A stretch of 64,000 bases of DNA from Pseudoxanthomonas composti (GTDB taxonomy: Bacteria; Pseudomonadota; Gammaproteobacteria; Xanthomonadales; Xanthomonadaceae). Each line of letters starts with the position of its first letter. The stretch's first letter is position 1. Below the pieces are notes generated by a model. That model saw nothing but the letters and a program-made list of their open reading frames with translations. It had not been told where the DNA came from and did not search any database. Below are positions 26,721 to 36,144 of this stretch, piece after piece. The position numbers and the translations under genes are program-made. Location: contig NZ_SAWZ01000001.1 in the NCBI RefSeq assembly GCF_004122095.1, positions 682,001 through 746,000 of the forward strand. Direction: 5' to 3'.

Positions 26721-28049
26721 TCAGGCCGCGTCCACGGCGGCCGGATCGATGTCGATCCGCAGGGCGTTGAGCAAGCCGCTCCAGTACGCCGGGTCGCGGG
26801 CATGTTCGCGCACGGACAGCTCCACGTGGCGGCGCAGGCCGGGCAGGCGCCAGGACATCTCCCGCACCACCAGGTACAACTCGGACACGATCTCCCGGTC
26901 GCCCGCCAGCGCGCTGCGTTGGTGGCCCAGCGCGGTCATCGCGCCGGAATCGTGCAAGGCCATTTCGAACTGCACCGACTGCAGTCGCAGGCGCGCGGCC
27001 AGGCGGCGCTCGCTGTCGCTCAGGCTGGACAGACTCTCCAGCAGGGCCGCCTCCTTGCGCGCGCGCTGCAGGCCCTGCAGCACATCGTCGGCGATCCTCT
27101 CAAGCTTGGGCAGATCCACCTCGATCCGCACCTGACGCATGTCCACCCGCAGACGCTCGCTCGCAAGCGCCATCGCATCGCGCGGGAATTGGCCCGGGAT
27201 CAGACGCAAGGCCAGCTGCGCGCGCAGCGCGGCATGGCCTTCGCTGATGAGGATGCCGGCCAGCATGTCGGCGGTGAGCAGCAGACGCCCCAGCGGGGAG
27301 ATGCGGTGCTCGATCAGTCCTCCGGGAAAGCCGGTGCCATCCAGGCGCTCGTGATGCTCGCGGATGGCCAGGATGGCCTGATCTGCGTACACGCCGGCAT
27401 CGCGCAGCAGCGCGGCGCTGACGATGGGATGCACACAGGTGCTGCGCCACTGCTCGAAGCTGAGCTTGCGGGTGTCGCCCTTGAGCGTGGGATCCAGGTA
27501 AAGCTCGCCCAGGTCGCGCATCAGCCCGGCCTGCAGCGCATCGAGCATGATGTTCTCGGCCTTGCCCTGCATCGCCGCCAGCGCGGCGGCGGCCATGCCG
27601 GTGGCCAGCGCGTAGCGCATGGCGGGGCGATCATTGACCGACAGCGTGCAGAGCATGGTCCCGGGCGCACCAGCGAAACGCACGCGGCCGAACAGGGCCA
27701 GGACCTGCTGCGCATTGCGACCGATCAGGCGCGCCAGTGGCTCGCATTCGGCCAGCAGCGCGCGTGCAGCGTCGGCCAGCTCCAGTGCGGTCAGGCCATC
27801 GCGAAAGGCCAGCGTCGATTCCAGCGGCTGCGCAAGCCGCCGCGCCAGCAGTCGCTCGCGGATCTCGGCGGTAACCGGCTGGCCCTGCGTCCACAGCACG
27901 CGGCCCTTGTCGTCGCGGATGTCCTCGCTGGCCACCAGGTCGCGCACCGGCGCCGCATCGATGAACTGATCGACACAGTGAATGTTGGGCCGCTGCGCGA
28001 GCGCCGACGCTTCTTGTTCCAGCCCATCCACCCTGGCCTCCGCCCCCAT
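26721..28049 (-). CDS. HD-GYP-like protein with degenerate HD motif
   Basis: A 442-residue soluble protein. An N-terminal region of about 170 residues precedes an HD-GYP-like core: LMRDLGELYLDP where HDIGK-type residues normally occur, then HPIVSAALL, REHHERLDGTGFPGGL and LLTADMLAGIL. The HHE-DGTGFP loop is well kept but the catalytic His of HD is Arg and the later Asp is lost, so cyclic-di-GMP hydrolysis is doubtful. The C-terminal 120 residues are helical. It sits between pyk and the aldolase gene. Function unknown; a sensory or scaffold role is possible. Confidence 0.75.
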   Translation of the reverse strand: MGAEARVDGLEQEASALAQRPNIHCVDQFIDAAPVRDLVASEDIRDDKGRVLWTQGQPVTAEIRERLLARRLAQPLESTLAFRDGLTALELADAARALLAECEPLARLIGRNAQQVLALFGRVRFAGAPGTMLCTLSVNDRPAMRYALATGMAAAALAAMQGKAENIMLDALQAGLMRDLGELYLDPTLKGDTRKLSFEQWRSTCVHPIVSAALLRDAGVYADQAILAIREHHERLDGTGFPGGLIEHRISPLGRLLLTADMLAGILISEGHAALRAQLALRLIPGQFPRDAMALASERLRVDMRQVRIEVDLPKLERIADDVLQGLQRARKEAALLESLSSLSDSERRLAARLRLQSVQFEMALHDSGAMTALGHQRSALAGDREIVSELYLVVREMSWRLPGLRRHVELSVREHARDPAYWSGLLNALRIDIDPAAVDAA

Positions 28050-28162
28050 CGCCGCGCTCCTGACACCACCTCACAAACCGCGCCCCTCAAGCCGGAGCGC
28101 GGCGTCTCGTGTCAGTAACGGCGGGAACGACGGAAACTTGAATCAGGGCAGCGGGTTGCCCG

Positions 28163-29632
28163 TCACAGTTCGCCAAGCCCGCTGGCGCGACCGTCGGGAC
28201 CAACCTCCAGCAGGCGCAGGGTATTGGTGGCGCCGTGGGTTTCCATGTGCTCGCCGCTGGTGAACACCACCTTGTCGCCGGCCTCCAGGAAATTGGTCTG
28301 CACCAGCAGATGGATCGAGGCGCGCGCGGCCTCGCGTGGGACCATGCCGCGGCTGTCGAAAGCGATGGGGTACACGCCCCGCATCATCGCCATGCGGCGA
28401 CGAGCGCCGTCGTGGCGCGAGAACGCGTACACCGGCACCGAGGAACGGAAGCGCGACAGGAAGCCCGCGGTGCCGCCGGACTCGGTCAGCGCCACCACCC
28501 CGCCCAGGCCGATGTGCTCGGACAGGAACATGGTGGCCATGGCGATGGCATGGTCGGCGCGCTGCAGGTTGCGCTGGGCCGCCTCGAAATCGGTGTCCAT
28601 CTCGAAGGAGCGCTCGGCGCCCACGCAGATGCGGGCCATCGCCTCCACCGCGCGCACCGGATAGGTGCCGGCGGCGGTCTCGGCCGAGAGCATCACCGCA
28701 TCGGTGCCGTCGATGACCGCATTGGCCACGTCCATGACCTCGGCGCGGGTCGGCAGCGGGCTTTCCACCATCGACTGCAGCATCTGGGTGGCGGTGATGA
28801 CCACTTTGTTCTGCTCGATCGACTCGCGGATGATCTGCTTCTGCAGGCCCGGCAGTTCGGCATCGCCGATCTCCACGCCCAGGTCGCCACGAGCGACCAT
28901 GACCACGTCGCTGGCGCCGACGATTTCCTTGAGGTTCTCGATGGCCTCGGTACGCTCGATCTTGGACACCAGGAAGGCGTCGCTGCCGTGCTTGCGGGCG
29001 ATGCTGCGCGCCTCTTCCATGTCCGCGGCATTGCGGCAGAAGGACACGGCGATGAAATCCACGCCGATGTCGGCGGCAATGGCGATCAGCTCGCGGTCGC
29101 GGTCGCTCAGCGCGCCCAGCGACAGGCCGCCACCCTGCTTGTTCAGGCCCTTGCGGTCGGACAGCACGCCGTCGTTGAGCACCTCGGTGACGATGCGCTC
29201 GCCTTCCACCGCGGTGACACGCAGCTGCATCATGCCGTCGTCCAGCAACAGCACGTCGCCGGCCTCCACGTCGCCGGGCAGGCCCAGATAGCTGACACCG
29301 ACCTGCTGGGTGTCGCCGGCCGGGGCGCTGGTGCTGGCGATCAGGTCGAAGCGATCGCCGGTCTTGAGCTGCACCTTGCCTGTGGCAAAGCGCTCGATGC
29401 GGATCTTCGGACCCGGCAGATCGGCCAGGATGCCGACCTCCACGCCCAGCTTGGCGGCAGCGGCGCGCACGGCCTCGGCGCGGTCGCGCTGGCCCTGCGG
29501 GTCGCCGTGCGAGAAGTTCAGGCGAACCACGTTGACGCCAGCCTGCAGGATCGCCTCGAGGACGCCGGGGGCGTCGGTGGCCGGTCCCAGGGTGGCGAGG
29601 ATTTTGGTGCGGCGCTGGCGTGTCTTGGTCAT
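28163..29632 (-). CDS. pyk: Pyruvate kinase
   Basis: A 489-residue enzyme converting phosphoenolpyruvate and ADP to pyruvate and ATP. Signatures: TKILATLGPATD at the start, VNVVRLNFSHG near residue 32, the active-site block KIERTEAIENL near 215, MVARGDLGVEIG near 240 and TATQMLQSM near 275. The start at 29632 has GGAGGGAAG upstream; a longer frame to 29710 is unsupported. It lies in the leftward pgk / HAD / pyk / aldolase cluster. Confidence 0.95.
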   Translation of the reverse strand: MTKTRQRRTKILATLGPATDAPGVLEAILQAGVNVVRLNFSHGDPQGQRDRAEAVRAAAAKLGVEVGILADLPGPKIRIERFATGKVQLKTGDRFDLIASTSAPAGDTQQVGVSYLGLPGDVEAGDVLLLDDGMMQLRVTAVEGERIVTEVLNDGVLSDRKGLNKQGGGLSLGALSDRDRELIAIAADIGVDFIAVSFCRNAADMEEARSIARKHGSDAFLVSKIERTEAIENLKEIVGASDVVMVARGDLGVEIGDAELPGLQKQIIRESIEQNKVVITATQMLQSMVESPLPTRAEVMDVANAVIDGTDAVMLSAETAAGTYPVRAVEAMARICVGAERSFEMDTDFEAAQRNLQRADHAIAMATMFLSEHIGLGGVVALTESGGTAGFLSRFRSSVPVYAFSRHDGARRRMAMMRGVYPIAFDSRGMVPREAARASIHLLVQTNFLEAGDKVVFTSGEHMETHGATNTLRLLEVGPDGRASGLGEL

Positions 29633-29856
29633 GGTCTTCCCTCCGAAGGCGCGCAACCTAGCACAGCTGTCCCAGGGCGCTAGTCGCTCGCCCGTCAAGG
29701 CCGCGTGCACGTCGCGCAGCGGCGAAAAAACTTCCGGAAAATACGGGGTTACGTGCAGCGGCCAGGGACGCGGCCGGTATCACAGTGGTATCGCTTTGGT
29801 CTCGCCGAACCCCGGATTTCCTGCTGCGACGCGGCGAAAGTGGTCTTGCAGCGGTC

Positions 29857-30510
29857 TTACGCCAGCCCGGCGATCAGTTCGCGTAGTGCGGTAGGCGAAT
29901 CGACCGTGTGGCTTGCCCCTGCCTCGGTCAGTTCCTCCACGTCGCCAAAACCCCACAGCACGCCGATGCTGCGCATGCCGTGCTGGGCGGCACCTTCGAT
30001 GTCCATGCGCCGGTCGCCGATCATCACGCAGTCCTCGACCCGCAGCTGCAGGCGGGCCAGCGCCTCGGCGATCAGGTCGACCTTGAAGCGCCGGCTGCCG
30101 TCGTCGCTGGCGCCGATGATCTGTTCGAAGCACTCGCCGAACGGCAGGCCCGCCAAGATCTGCCGCGCCGAGCGCTCGTTCTTGGAGGTCACCACCGCCA
30201 GCCGATGACCGGCGTGCTTCAAGGCCGCGATCAGCTCGGGAATCTGCGGATAGACCGTCAGCTCCTGCCAGCCCAGGGTGTCATAGCGCTGGCGATACAG
30301 CGCCAGCGCCTGCGCGACCTGCTCGGGCGATTCGAACACAGCCTGGAAACTGTCGCGCATGGGCGGACCGATCCAGGACCGCAGCGCGCCCGCCGCGGGC
30401 ACGGGCTGCTGCATCGAGGCGAACACGTGCTGGATGCCGTTGACGATGCCGGGCTCGGAATCGATCAGCGTGCCGTCCAGGTCGAAGAACAAAACGGGGA
30501 GGGGGGACAT
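29857..30510 (-). CDS. HAD superfamily phosphatase, phosphoglycolate phosphatase-like
   Basis: A 217-residue HAD-IA hydrolase. Motif I is FFDLDGTLIDSE at residues about 8-19, motif II VVTSKNERSA near 110, and motif IV CVMIGDRRMDIEGA near 165; the cap domain is helical, as in Gph/PGP. The start at 30510 follows a GGAGCC site. It lies between pgk and pyk behind the pgk terminator. Phosphoglycolate or another small phosphate ester is the likely substrate. Confidence 0.88.
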   Translation of the reverse strand: MSPLPVLFFDLDGTLIDSEPGIVNGIQHVFASMQQPVPAAGALRSWIGPPMRDSFQAVFESPEQVAQALALYRQRYDTLGWQELTVYPQIPELIAALKHAGHRLAVVTSKNERSARQILAGLPFGECFEQIIGASDDGSRRFKVDLIAEALARLQLRVEDCVMIGDRRMDIEGAAQHGMRSIGVLWGFGDVEELTEAGASHTVDSPTALRELIAGLA

Positions 30511-30528
30511 GTTGGCTCCTTGAACAAC

Positions 30529-30573
30529 GAAAAAGCCCGGTCCGGCACGCGTCATGCGTGCCGAACCGGGCTT
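30529..30573 (-). terminator. Strong intrinsic terminator after pgk
   Basis: On the minus strand AGCCCGGTTCGGCACGC pairs with its near-perfect complement across a 5-base loop (one G-T mismatch zone) and is followed by TTTTTC. It lies 35 bases after the pgk stop and 19 bases before the HAD start, so downstream genes need readthrough or their own promoter. Confidence 0.85.
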
Positions 30574-30607
30574 GCGGGATGCCACGCGTCGGGCGCGGCC
30601 GATTGCA

Positions 30608-31780
30608 TCAACCGCGTGCGTCGAGTGCGGCCACCGCAGGCAGGGTCTTGCCTTCCAGGAACTCCAGGAACGCGCCGCCACCGGTGGAGATGTAGGACAC
30701 GGACTCGGCGATGCCGTACTTGTCCACCGCCGCCAGGGTGTCGCCGCCACCGGCGATGGAGAACGCCGGCGAGGCCGCGATGGCGCGCGCCAGGGTCTCG
30801 GTGCCCTTGCCGAAGGCATCGAACTCGAACACGCCGACCGGGCCGTTCCACACCACCGTGCCGGCCTTGGCGATCAGCGCCGCGTAGGCCTGCGCGGTGT
30901 CCGGGCCGATATCCAGGATCAGCTCGTCGGCCTGGACCGCATCGACCGGCCGCACCGTGGCTTCCGCATCGGGCAGGAACTGCTTGGCGACCACCACGTC
31001 GGTCGGCAGCGGGATCTCCGCGCCGCGCGCCTTGGCATCGGCCACGATCTTCCTGGCGGTGTCCAGCAGATCCGGCTCGCACAGCGACTTGCCCACGTCG
31101 TAGCCGGCTGCGGCAATGAAGGTGTTGGCGATGCCGCCACCGACGATGAGCTGGTCGACCTTGCCCACCAGGTTGGACAGCAGCTCCAGCTTGGTGGAGA
31201 CCTTGCTGCCGGCGACGATGGCCAGCAGCGGCTTGGCCGGGTTGTCCAGCGCCTTGCCCAGGGCATCCAGCTCGGCCATCAGCAGCGGGCCGCCGGCGGC
31301 CACCGGCGCGAACTTGATCACCCCGTGGGTGGAGGCCTGGGCGCGGTGCGCGGTGCCGAAGGCGTCCATGACGAACACATCGCACAGGGCCGCGTACTTC
31401 CTGGACAGGGCCTCATCGTCCTTGCCCTCGCCCACGTTCATGCGGCAGTTCTCCAGCAGCACCACCTGGCCGGGTGCGACTTCCACGCCATCGACCCAAT
31501 CGCGCACCAGCGGCACGTCCTGGCCCAGCAGGGCGGTCAGGCGCTGCGCGACCGGCGCCAGCGAATCCTCCTCGGTCCAGGTGCCTTCCTTCGGGCGACC
31601 CAGGTGCGAGGTGACCATCACCGCGGCTCCTTTCTCCAACGCGGCCTTGATGGTGGGCACCGAGGCGAGGATGCGCTGTTCGGAGGTGATCTGGCCCTTG
31701 TCGATCGGCACGTTGAGATCCTGGCGGATCAGCACGCGCTTGCCGGCAAGGTCCAGATCGGTCATGCGGAGGATGGACAT
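30608..31780 (-). CDS. pgk: Phosphoglycerate kinase
   Basis: A 390-residue enzyme. Signatures: [15 protein letters not shown] near residue 13, VTSHLGRP near 56, [12 protein letters not shown] near 112, the hinge region and the C-terminal nucleotide site GGGDTLAAV. Full length is normal. It heads the leftward glycolytic cluster and ends in a strong terminator. Confidence 0.96.
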   Translation of the reverse strand: MSILRMTDLDLAGKRVLIRQDLNVPIDKGQITSEQRILASVPTIKAALEKGAAVMVTSHLGRPKEGTWTEEDSLAPVAQRLTALLGQDVPLVRDWVDGVEVAPGQVVLLENCRMNVGEGKDDEALSRKYAALCDVFVMDAFGTAHRAQASTHGVIKFAPVAAGGPLLMAELDALGKALDNPAKPLLAIVAGSKVSTKLELLSNLVGKVDQLIVGGGIANTFIAAAGYDVGKSLCEPDLLDTARKIVADAKARGAEIPLPTDVVVAKQFLPDAEATVRPVDAVQADELILDIGPDTAQAYAALIAKAGTVVWNGPVGVFEFDAFGKGTETLARAIAASPAFSIAGGGDTLAAVDKYGIAESVSYISTGGGAFLEFLEGKTLPAVAALDARG

Positions 31781-32002
31781 CGGGGGATTCCGTCACCAAA
31801 GGGGTCCCTATTGTCCCGACTGGCCGTCAATGCGGCAAACACGCGGTTCGAGTGGCGTATCGCGCAGGCCTGGTAACGGACTCGCCGGTGGCGTGCCAGG
31901 CATGGACCCGGCGACGCGCGCCGGTGGGAGCTCTGCCCTGGACCGCCCACCGATGGCTCTACCGTGAGAGACCCACTGTTGGCTTTACTTCGAGAGACCC
32001 AC

Positions 32003-32072
32003 TGTGGGAGCGGCTTCAGCCGCGAAGAGGCCTTCCCGATAAAGCCCCTTCGCGTCTGAAGCCGCTCCCACA
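32003..32072. repeat. REP/BIME element, copy A
   Basis: Two inverted arms, TGTGGGAGCGGCTTCAG and CTGAAGCCGCTCCCACA, flank a short spacer with CGCGAAG / CTTCGCG. The same family occurs at 35830 and 48650. A degenerate GAGACCCACTG motif is repeated just upstream (31969 and 31994). Confidence 0.8.
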
Positions 32073-32162
32073 AAAGCGCGTAGTGCCGGAACGCGAATAA
32101 ACACGCAAAGCGGTTCAAAATTGGTCCATCGCCGCCGCACCACGCAGCGGCAATGGCGGCCT

Positions 32163-33128
32163 TCAGCTGTAGTTGGACAACGCCAGCGACAGCAGCGATT
32201 TGGCCTGTTCCCGCAGCGACTTGGGCTCGACGATCTCCGCGTCCGAGCCGTAGTGCAGCACGTCCATCAGCAGTTCGCGCGAGGCGCTGTAGGGGACCTT
32301 GAGTTCGTAGCGGCCATCGGACAGGTAGCGGCCCTGCTGCTTGGAGTGCCACTGCTCGTCGGCGACCCAGCGCGCGGCCTTGGCGCTGAAGACGATCGTG
32401 GCCCAGCCCTTGGGCTCGCCGGAGAAGATGCCGTAGCTGGAGGCCAGGTGCTGGCTCAGCTCTTCCCGGCCCAGGTCGCTGGCGGCTTCCTCCAGTACGC
32501 GCGCATTGCCGATCCGGTCCACGGCGAAGCTGCGCAGCGCCTCGCGGCCGTGGTCCCAGGCGTCCAGGTACCAGTTGTCGCGATAGTGGGTGATGCGCTG
32601 GGGCGAGACCACGCGCCGGGTGCGCTCGTCGGTCGAGCGTGCGCGGTATTCGAACGCCAGCTGCTTGCGCTCGATCACCGCACTGGCCACGCAGCGGAAG
32701 CTGGCCTCGTCCAGCTTGCGGCCGCGGTGCGGGATCACCCGCACGCGCTCGACCGGCCAGCGATCCCCGCCTGCGTGATCGGCCAGCAGGCCCTCGATGC
32801 GCTTCTGCAGCGGCGCCAGCGCACCGGACAGCACCCCGCCGCCGGTGCGCAGCAGCAGCTGCTGAGCCGCAAGCAGCGCGTGCAGTTCATCCGAGCTCAG
32901 CCACAGGCCGGGCAGCTCGAACCGATCGCTCTCGCCGGACTGGTAACGGAACCCCGCTTCGCCATCGCCCTCGATCGGCGCCATCAGCGCATCGCGCAGG
33001 TAGGCCAGGTCCCGGTAGACCGTGGCGCGCGAGCACCCCAGTTCATCCTGCAGGCGCTTGACCGTCACCGGGTAGCGGGCGGCCTTGAGAATGCGGTGGA
33101 GCGCGGTGATGCGTTCGATCTTGTCCAT
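32163..33128 (-). CDS. YafY-type HTH and WYL-domain transcriptional regulator
   Basis: A 321-residue regulator: N-terminal HTH (MDKIERITALHRILKAARYPV, then GCSRATVYRDLAYLRDAL), WYL domain with YRDNWYLDAWDHGREALRSFAVDRI near residue 185, and a C-terminal WCX domain. WYL proteins sense nucleic-acid or nucleotide ligands in several systems. It is divergent from the lipoprotein gene at 33228 and flanked downstream by a REP element. Its targets are not evident. Confidence 0.88.
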   Translation of the reverse strand: MDKIERITALHRILKAARYPVTVKRLQDELGCSRATVYRDLAYLRDALMAPIEGDGEAGFRYQSGESDRFELPGLWLSSDELHALLAAQQLLLRTGGGVLSGALAPLQKRIEGLLADHAGGDRWPVERVRVIPHRGRKLDEASFRCVASAVIERKQLAFEYRARSTDERTRRVVSPQRITHYRDNWYLDAWDHGREALRSFAVDRIGNARVLEEAASDLGREELSQHLASSYGIFSGEPKGWATIVFSAKAARWVADEQWHSKQQGRYLSDGRYELKVPYSASRELLMDVLHYGSDAEIVEPKSLREQAKSLLSLALSNYS

Positions 33129-33227
33129 GCCGGCGATTATGGCCGACCGCCGGTGTGCTTGGCGCCAGCACGGCCCCGCTCAGCCCACGGCTGCGACAAT
33201 GCCGGCCACTTTTTCGTGGAACAGATC

Positions 33228-33923
33228 ATGCGCTTGCGCCTGCTGCCCGGCCTGCTGCTGGCCTCCACCCTGGTCGGGTGTGCCGATCCCGCCCCCGCGC
33301 CCGGTGCGCGCACGGCACCGCCAGCCCCGGCCCCGGCCGCGACGGCTCCCCCGGCCGCCGCCGTCGATACCGACACGCCGACGCCCAGCGCCGGGCCGCC
33401 CGCCGGCCACGATGCCCAGGCCGCCGCCCGCGTGGCCGCGTCCATGGAGCGCTTCGCCAAGGCGCGCAGCTTCCATGCCGAGATGACCCTGGAAGGCAGC
33501 CAGCACGTCGAGCAATCGCTGGATTTCGTCGCCCCGGACCGCTATCGCCTGGTGCTGCCGGCCGGCCCCCAGGTGATCATCGGTTCCACCCTGTACCTGC
33601 AGGCGGCCGGTCGCCTGACCAAGGTGCCGGTGGAGCAGGACCTGCTGACCCAATGGCGCGACCCACTGCAGCTGCAGGCCGCGCGCGGCCACCTGTGGGT
33701 GCAGCCGCAGGGTCAGGACAGCGTGGACGGCGCCTTGTCCCACAAGTACCAGGTGGTCAGCGGCGATCCGCAGCGGCCGGTGGCCTTCGAGTACTGGATC
33801 GACCCGGACGGCCGCCCGCTGCAGCTGCGCCATCGCGGCCAGGGCCAGGCCGGGCCGTACCTGATGACCCTGCGCTACTCGCGGTTGGACGACCCCACGC
33901 TGCAGGTCGCGATCCCCGAATGA
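33228..33923 (+). CDS. Lipoprotein with LolA/LppX-like fold
   Basis: A 231-residue protein with a lipoprotein signal (MRLRLLPGLLLASTLVGC). A Pro/Ala-rich linker of about 50 residues follows, then a domain starting ASMERFAKARSFHAEMTLEG and continuing DFVAPDRYRLVLPAG and VIIGSTLYLQAAGRLTKVPV, the pattern of LolA/LppX-like periplasmic lipid-binding proteins. Specific ligand unknown. The long linker suggests anchoring to a membrane with the domain reaching into the periplasm. Confidence 0.72.
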   Translation: MRLRLLPGLLLASTLVGCADPAPAPGARTAPPAPAPAATAPPAAAVDTDTPTPSAGPPAGHDAQAAARVAASMERFAKARSFHAEMTLEGSQHVEQSLDFVAPDRYRLVLPAGPQVIIGSTLYLQAAGRLTKVPVEQDLLTQWRDPLQLQAARGHLWVQPQGQDSVDGALSHKYQVVSGDPQRPVAFEYWIDPDGRPLQLRHRGQGQAGPYLMTLRYSRLDDPTLQVAIPE

Positions 33924-34089
33924 CCTTCCAGACCCGGCGGCGTTGCCTGGTGCATGCGTGTCAGGCATGACAAAAATCCCATGCTGGACAGTCACTTGCC
34001 TTGCGACACCCCGGTCGCGGGGCTAGACTGGAAGCGCTTCCACCCTCGCCCGCCGAGCTCTCCCGCCCCCACCGTCCGGTTCCTCGCCC

Positions 34090-34962
34090 ATGCCTGCAGC
34101 TGCCCCGTCCGCATTCCTTCACCTGCTGATGTATGCGATGGCACCCGCAACGCCGGTCACCCAGCCCGCCATTCCCGGGACCCAGGTGGCAGTGCAGGCG
34201 CCGGCACCGGTCCAGGTCATGCCGGTGCCGCACGGGCCGTGCAACTGCGAGCCCGCCGACAAGACGCCGGTCATGCGCTCGCCCTGGAGCGGCCGCGGTG
34301 AACTGGGTTTCGCCTCGGCCACGGGCAACAGCACCACCGAAAGCCTCAACACCAAGGCCGGCCTGACCTACGAGGACAGCGACTGGCTGCACAAGCTGAA
34401 CATCGCCGGCCTGCGCGCCAGTTCCGAGTACACCCGCGTGGAAGAGGATGGCCGCGTCGTGCGTGGCCGCCAGGAAACCGCCGAGCGCTACACCCTGTCC
34501 ACCAGCAGCGCGCGCAAGCTGGCCGAGTTCCGCCAGCTGGCCGCGGCCCTGCGTGCGGAAAGCGACGGCTTTGCCAGCTATGACCGCCAGGCGGTCTTCA
34601 GCATCGGCTACGGCACGCGCCTGTGGGACTACGAGAAGTTCCAGCTCGATCTGCAGCTGGGCCCGGGCTACAAGTGGGCGCGACACGCCGACGACAAGGC
34701 GATCGAGGCCGGCTTCATCGGCCGTGGCTACTTCGACATCAGCTACGCGTTGACCCAGAACACCGAGCTCAGCAACACGCTGCTGATCGAGGCCGGCGCG
34801 GAGAACACCTACGGCCAGAACGACTTCGGCGTTTCGGTCTCGATGAACCGCCACCTGGCCCTCAAGGCCGGCTGGCAGGTGCGTCACAACACCCTGGTGG
34901 ACCCCAACCTCAAGACCACCGACACCTTGACCACGATGAACGTGGTCTACACCCTGCGCTAG
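34090..34962 (+). CDS. DUF481 outer-membrane protein, first tandem copy
   Basis: A 290-residue YdiY-type DUF481 barrel protein. After an N-terminal Pro/Ala/Val-rich segment come GRGELGFASATGNSTTESLNTKAGL (start and end shown by GRGELGFASATGNS), repeated amphipathic strands and the terminal DTLTTMNVVYTLR. The predicted signal segment is weak compared with the neighbouring copy and includes Cys-Asn-Cys. Salt-inducible outer-membrane proteins of this family have unknown function. It precedes a paralogue by 100 bases. Confidence 0.8.
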   Translation: MPAAAPSAFLHLLMYAMAPATPVTQPAIPGTQVAVQAPAPVQVMPVPHGPCNCEPADKTPVMRSPWSGRGELGFASATGNSTTESLNTKAGLTYEDSDWLHKLNIAGLRASSEYTRVEEDGRVVRGRQETAERYTLSTSSARKLAEFRQLAAALRAESDGFASYDRQAVFSIGYGTRLWDYEKFQLDLQLGPGYKWARHADDKAIEAGFIGRGYFDISYALTQNTELSNTLLIEAGAENTYGQNDFGVSVSMNRHLALKAGWQVRHNTLVDPNLKTTDTLTTMNVVYTLR

Positions 34963-35062
34963 GTTCGCCTTCTCCGGCGGTCGTGGCACGCCCCGACGCG
35001 GCGGCGTGCCACCACGCGTCCGTATCGCCCCACCATCTTCCATTTCCCAAGAGGAGCACTCC

Positions 35063-35800
35063 ATGCCCCCCAAGTCCTGGCTGCGTCCCGCCGCTACCCT
35101 GCTCGCCCTCGCCACTGCCCTGCCCGTCCTGGCACAGGACAATAAGGACCCCGCGCCTGGCGAGTGGACCGGATCGGCCGAACTGGGCCTGGCCATGGCC
35201 AAGGGCAACAGCGACAGCACCACCCTGGTCGGCAAGTTCAACACCAAGATGCAGGAAGACAAGTGGCGCTACGCCTTCGGCGGCGCGTTCCAATATGCCG
35301 AGGCCGACCAGGAGGAAACCTCGCGTCGCTATGAGCTGTTCACCACGGCTGGCTACAGCATCACCGACCGCAGCTACTGGTTCAGCTCGTTGCGCAACGA
35401 GCGCGACCACTACGCGGTCAACGAGTACCAGTGGACCTATTCGCTGGGTTACGGCATCGACACGATCAAGAACGACCGCACCAAGCTGACCTTTGAAGTC
35501 GGCCCGGGTTACCGCTGGTCCAAGCTGCAGGACCTGCGGGTGCACGAGAACGAACTGATCGCCCGCGGCTTCATGGATTTCTCCCACCAGTTCACCGATA
35601 CCACCTCGGTCTACGACCGCCTGCTGGTCGAGTCCGGCTCGGAGAACACCTTCATCAAGAACGAGCTGGGCGTGCAGGTCAGCATGACCCAGGCCTTGGC
35701 GCTGAAGGTCGGCCTGGAAGCACGCCACAACACCAACACCCTGCCGGACACCAAGAAGACCGACACCCTGACCACCGCCAACGTGGTCTACGCCTTCTGA
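35063..35800 (+). CDS. DUF481 outer-membrane protein, second tandem copy
   Basis: A 245-residue paralogue of the preceding gene. It has a standard Sec signal (LLALATALPVLA-QD), then GEWTGSAELGLAMAKGNSDS, barrel strands and the closing DTLTTANVVYAF with terminal Phe. AGAGGAG lies seven bases before the ATG at 35063. The shared block ALKVG/LKAG..RHNT and terminal strand show tandem duplication. Confidence 0.85.
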   Translation: MPPKSWLRPAATLLALATALPVLAQDNKDPAPGEWTGSAELGLAMAKGNSDSTTLVGKFNTKMQEDKWRYAFGGAFQYAEADQEETSRRYELFTTAGYSITDRSYWFSSLRNERDHYAVNEYQWTYSLGYGIDTIKNDRTKLTFEVGPGYRWSKLQDLRVHENELIARGFMDFSHQFTDTTSVYDRLLVESGSENTFIKNELGVQVSMTQALALKVGLEARHNTNTLPDTKKTDTLTTANVVYAF

Positions 35801-35829
35801 GCCTGCGGCAACAGCGCCCCAGTGACCGC

Positions 35830-35899
35830 TGTGGGAGCCGATTTATCGGCGAAGGGGCTTGCCCGGCAAAGCCCTTCGCGGCCGAAGCCGCTCCCACAA
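35830..35899. repeat. REP/BIME element, copy B
   Basis: TGTGGGAGCCGATTTATCGG and GGCCGAAGCCGCTCCCACA with GCGAAGGGGC / GCCCTTCGC between, of the same family as copies at 32003 and 48650. It lies 30 bases after the second DUF481 gene and may act as its terminator. Confidence 0.8.
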
Positions 35900-35915
35900 A
35901 AGCCAAAGTCAAAGC

Positions 35916-36139
35916 GAAAACCGGGGTCGAAAACCGGGGTCAGAGTGCAGCTTCCGACTCGGGAGGCGGCTCACTTGCAGCCTTCGCCACAGCCACCTCC
36001 GACATCGGGGCGCCGTAGACCAAAGCGTGTTGGAGCTCGCGCGTGCGCTGACTGCGATGCGAGGTCATAGATGAAGCGCACTCCCGACCCCGGCTTCTGC
36101 ACGCGAGGTGCCAGAGAAAGTGCACTCTGACCCCGGTTT
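35916..36139. mobile_element. Possible remnant element bounded by 19-bp inverted repeats
   Basis: AAACCGGGGTCAGAGTGCA at 35931-35949 recurs in perfect inverted form at 36121-36139. The left end also has a 13-bp tandem duplication GAAAACCGGGGTC (35916-35941), and a diverged third copy (GCACTCCCGACCCCGG) is at 36078-36093. Between them the minus strand reads a short 42-codon frame from 36069 whose stop lies in the left repeat. This repeat type often borders REP-associated or IS200-like transposase genes, but no transposase motif survives here. Confidence 0.45.
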
Positions 36140-36144
36140 CTGAC

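Noticed and set aside
28235-29683. 482-codon plus-strand frame opposite pyk
   Set aside because: His/Gly/Asp-rich antisense of a well conserved pyruvate kinase gene; no motif.
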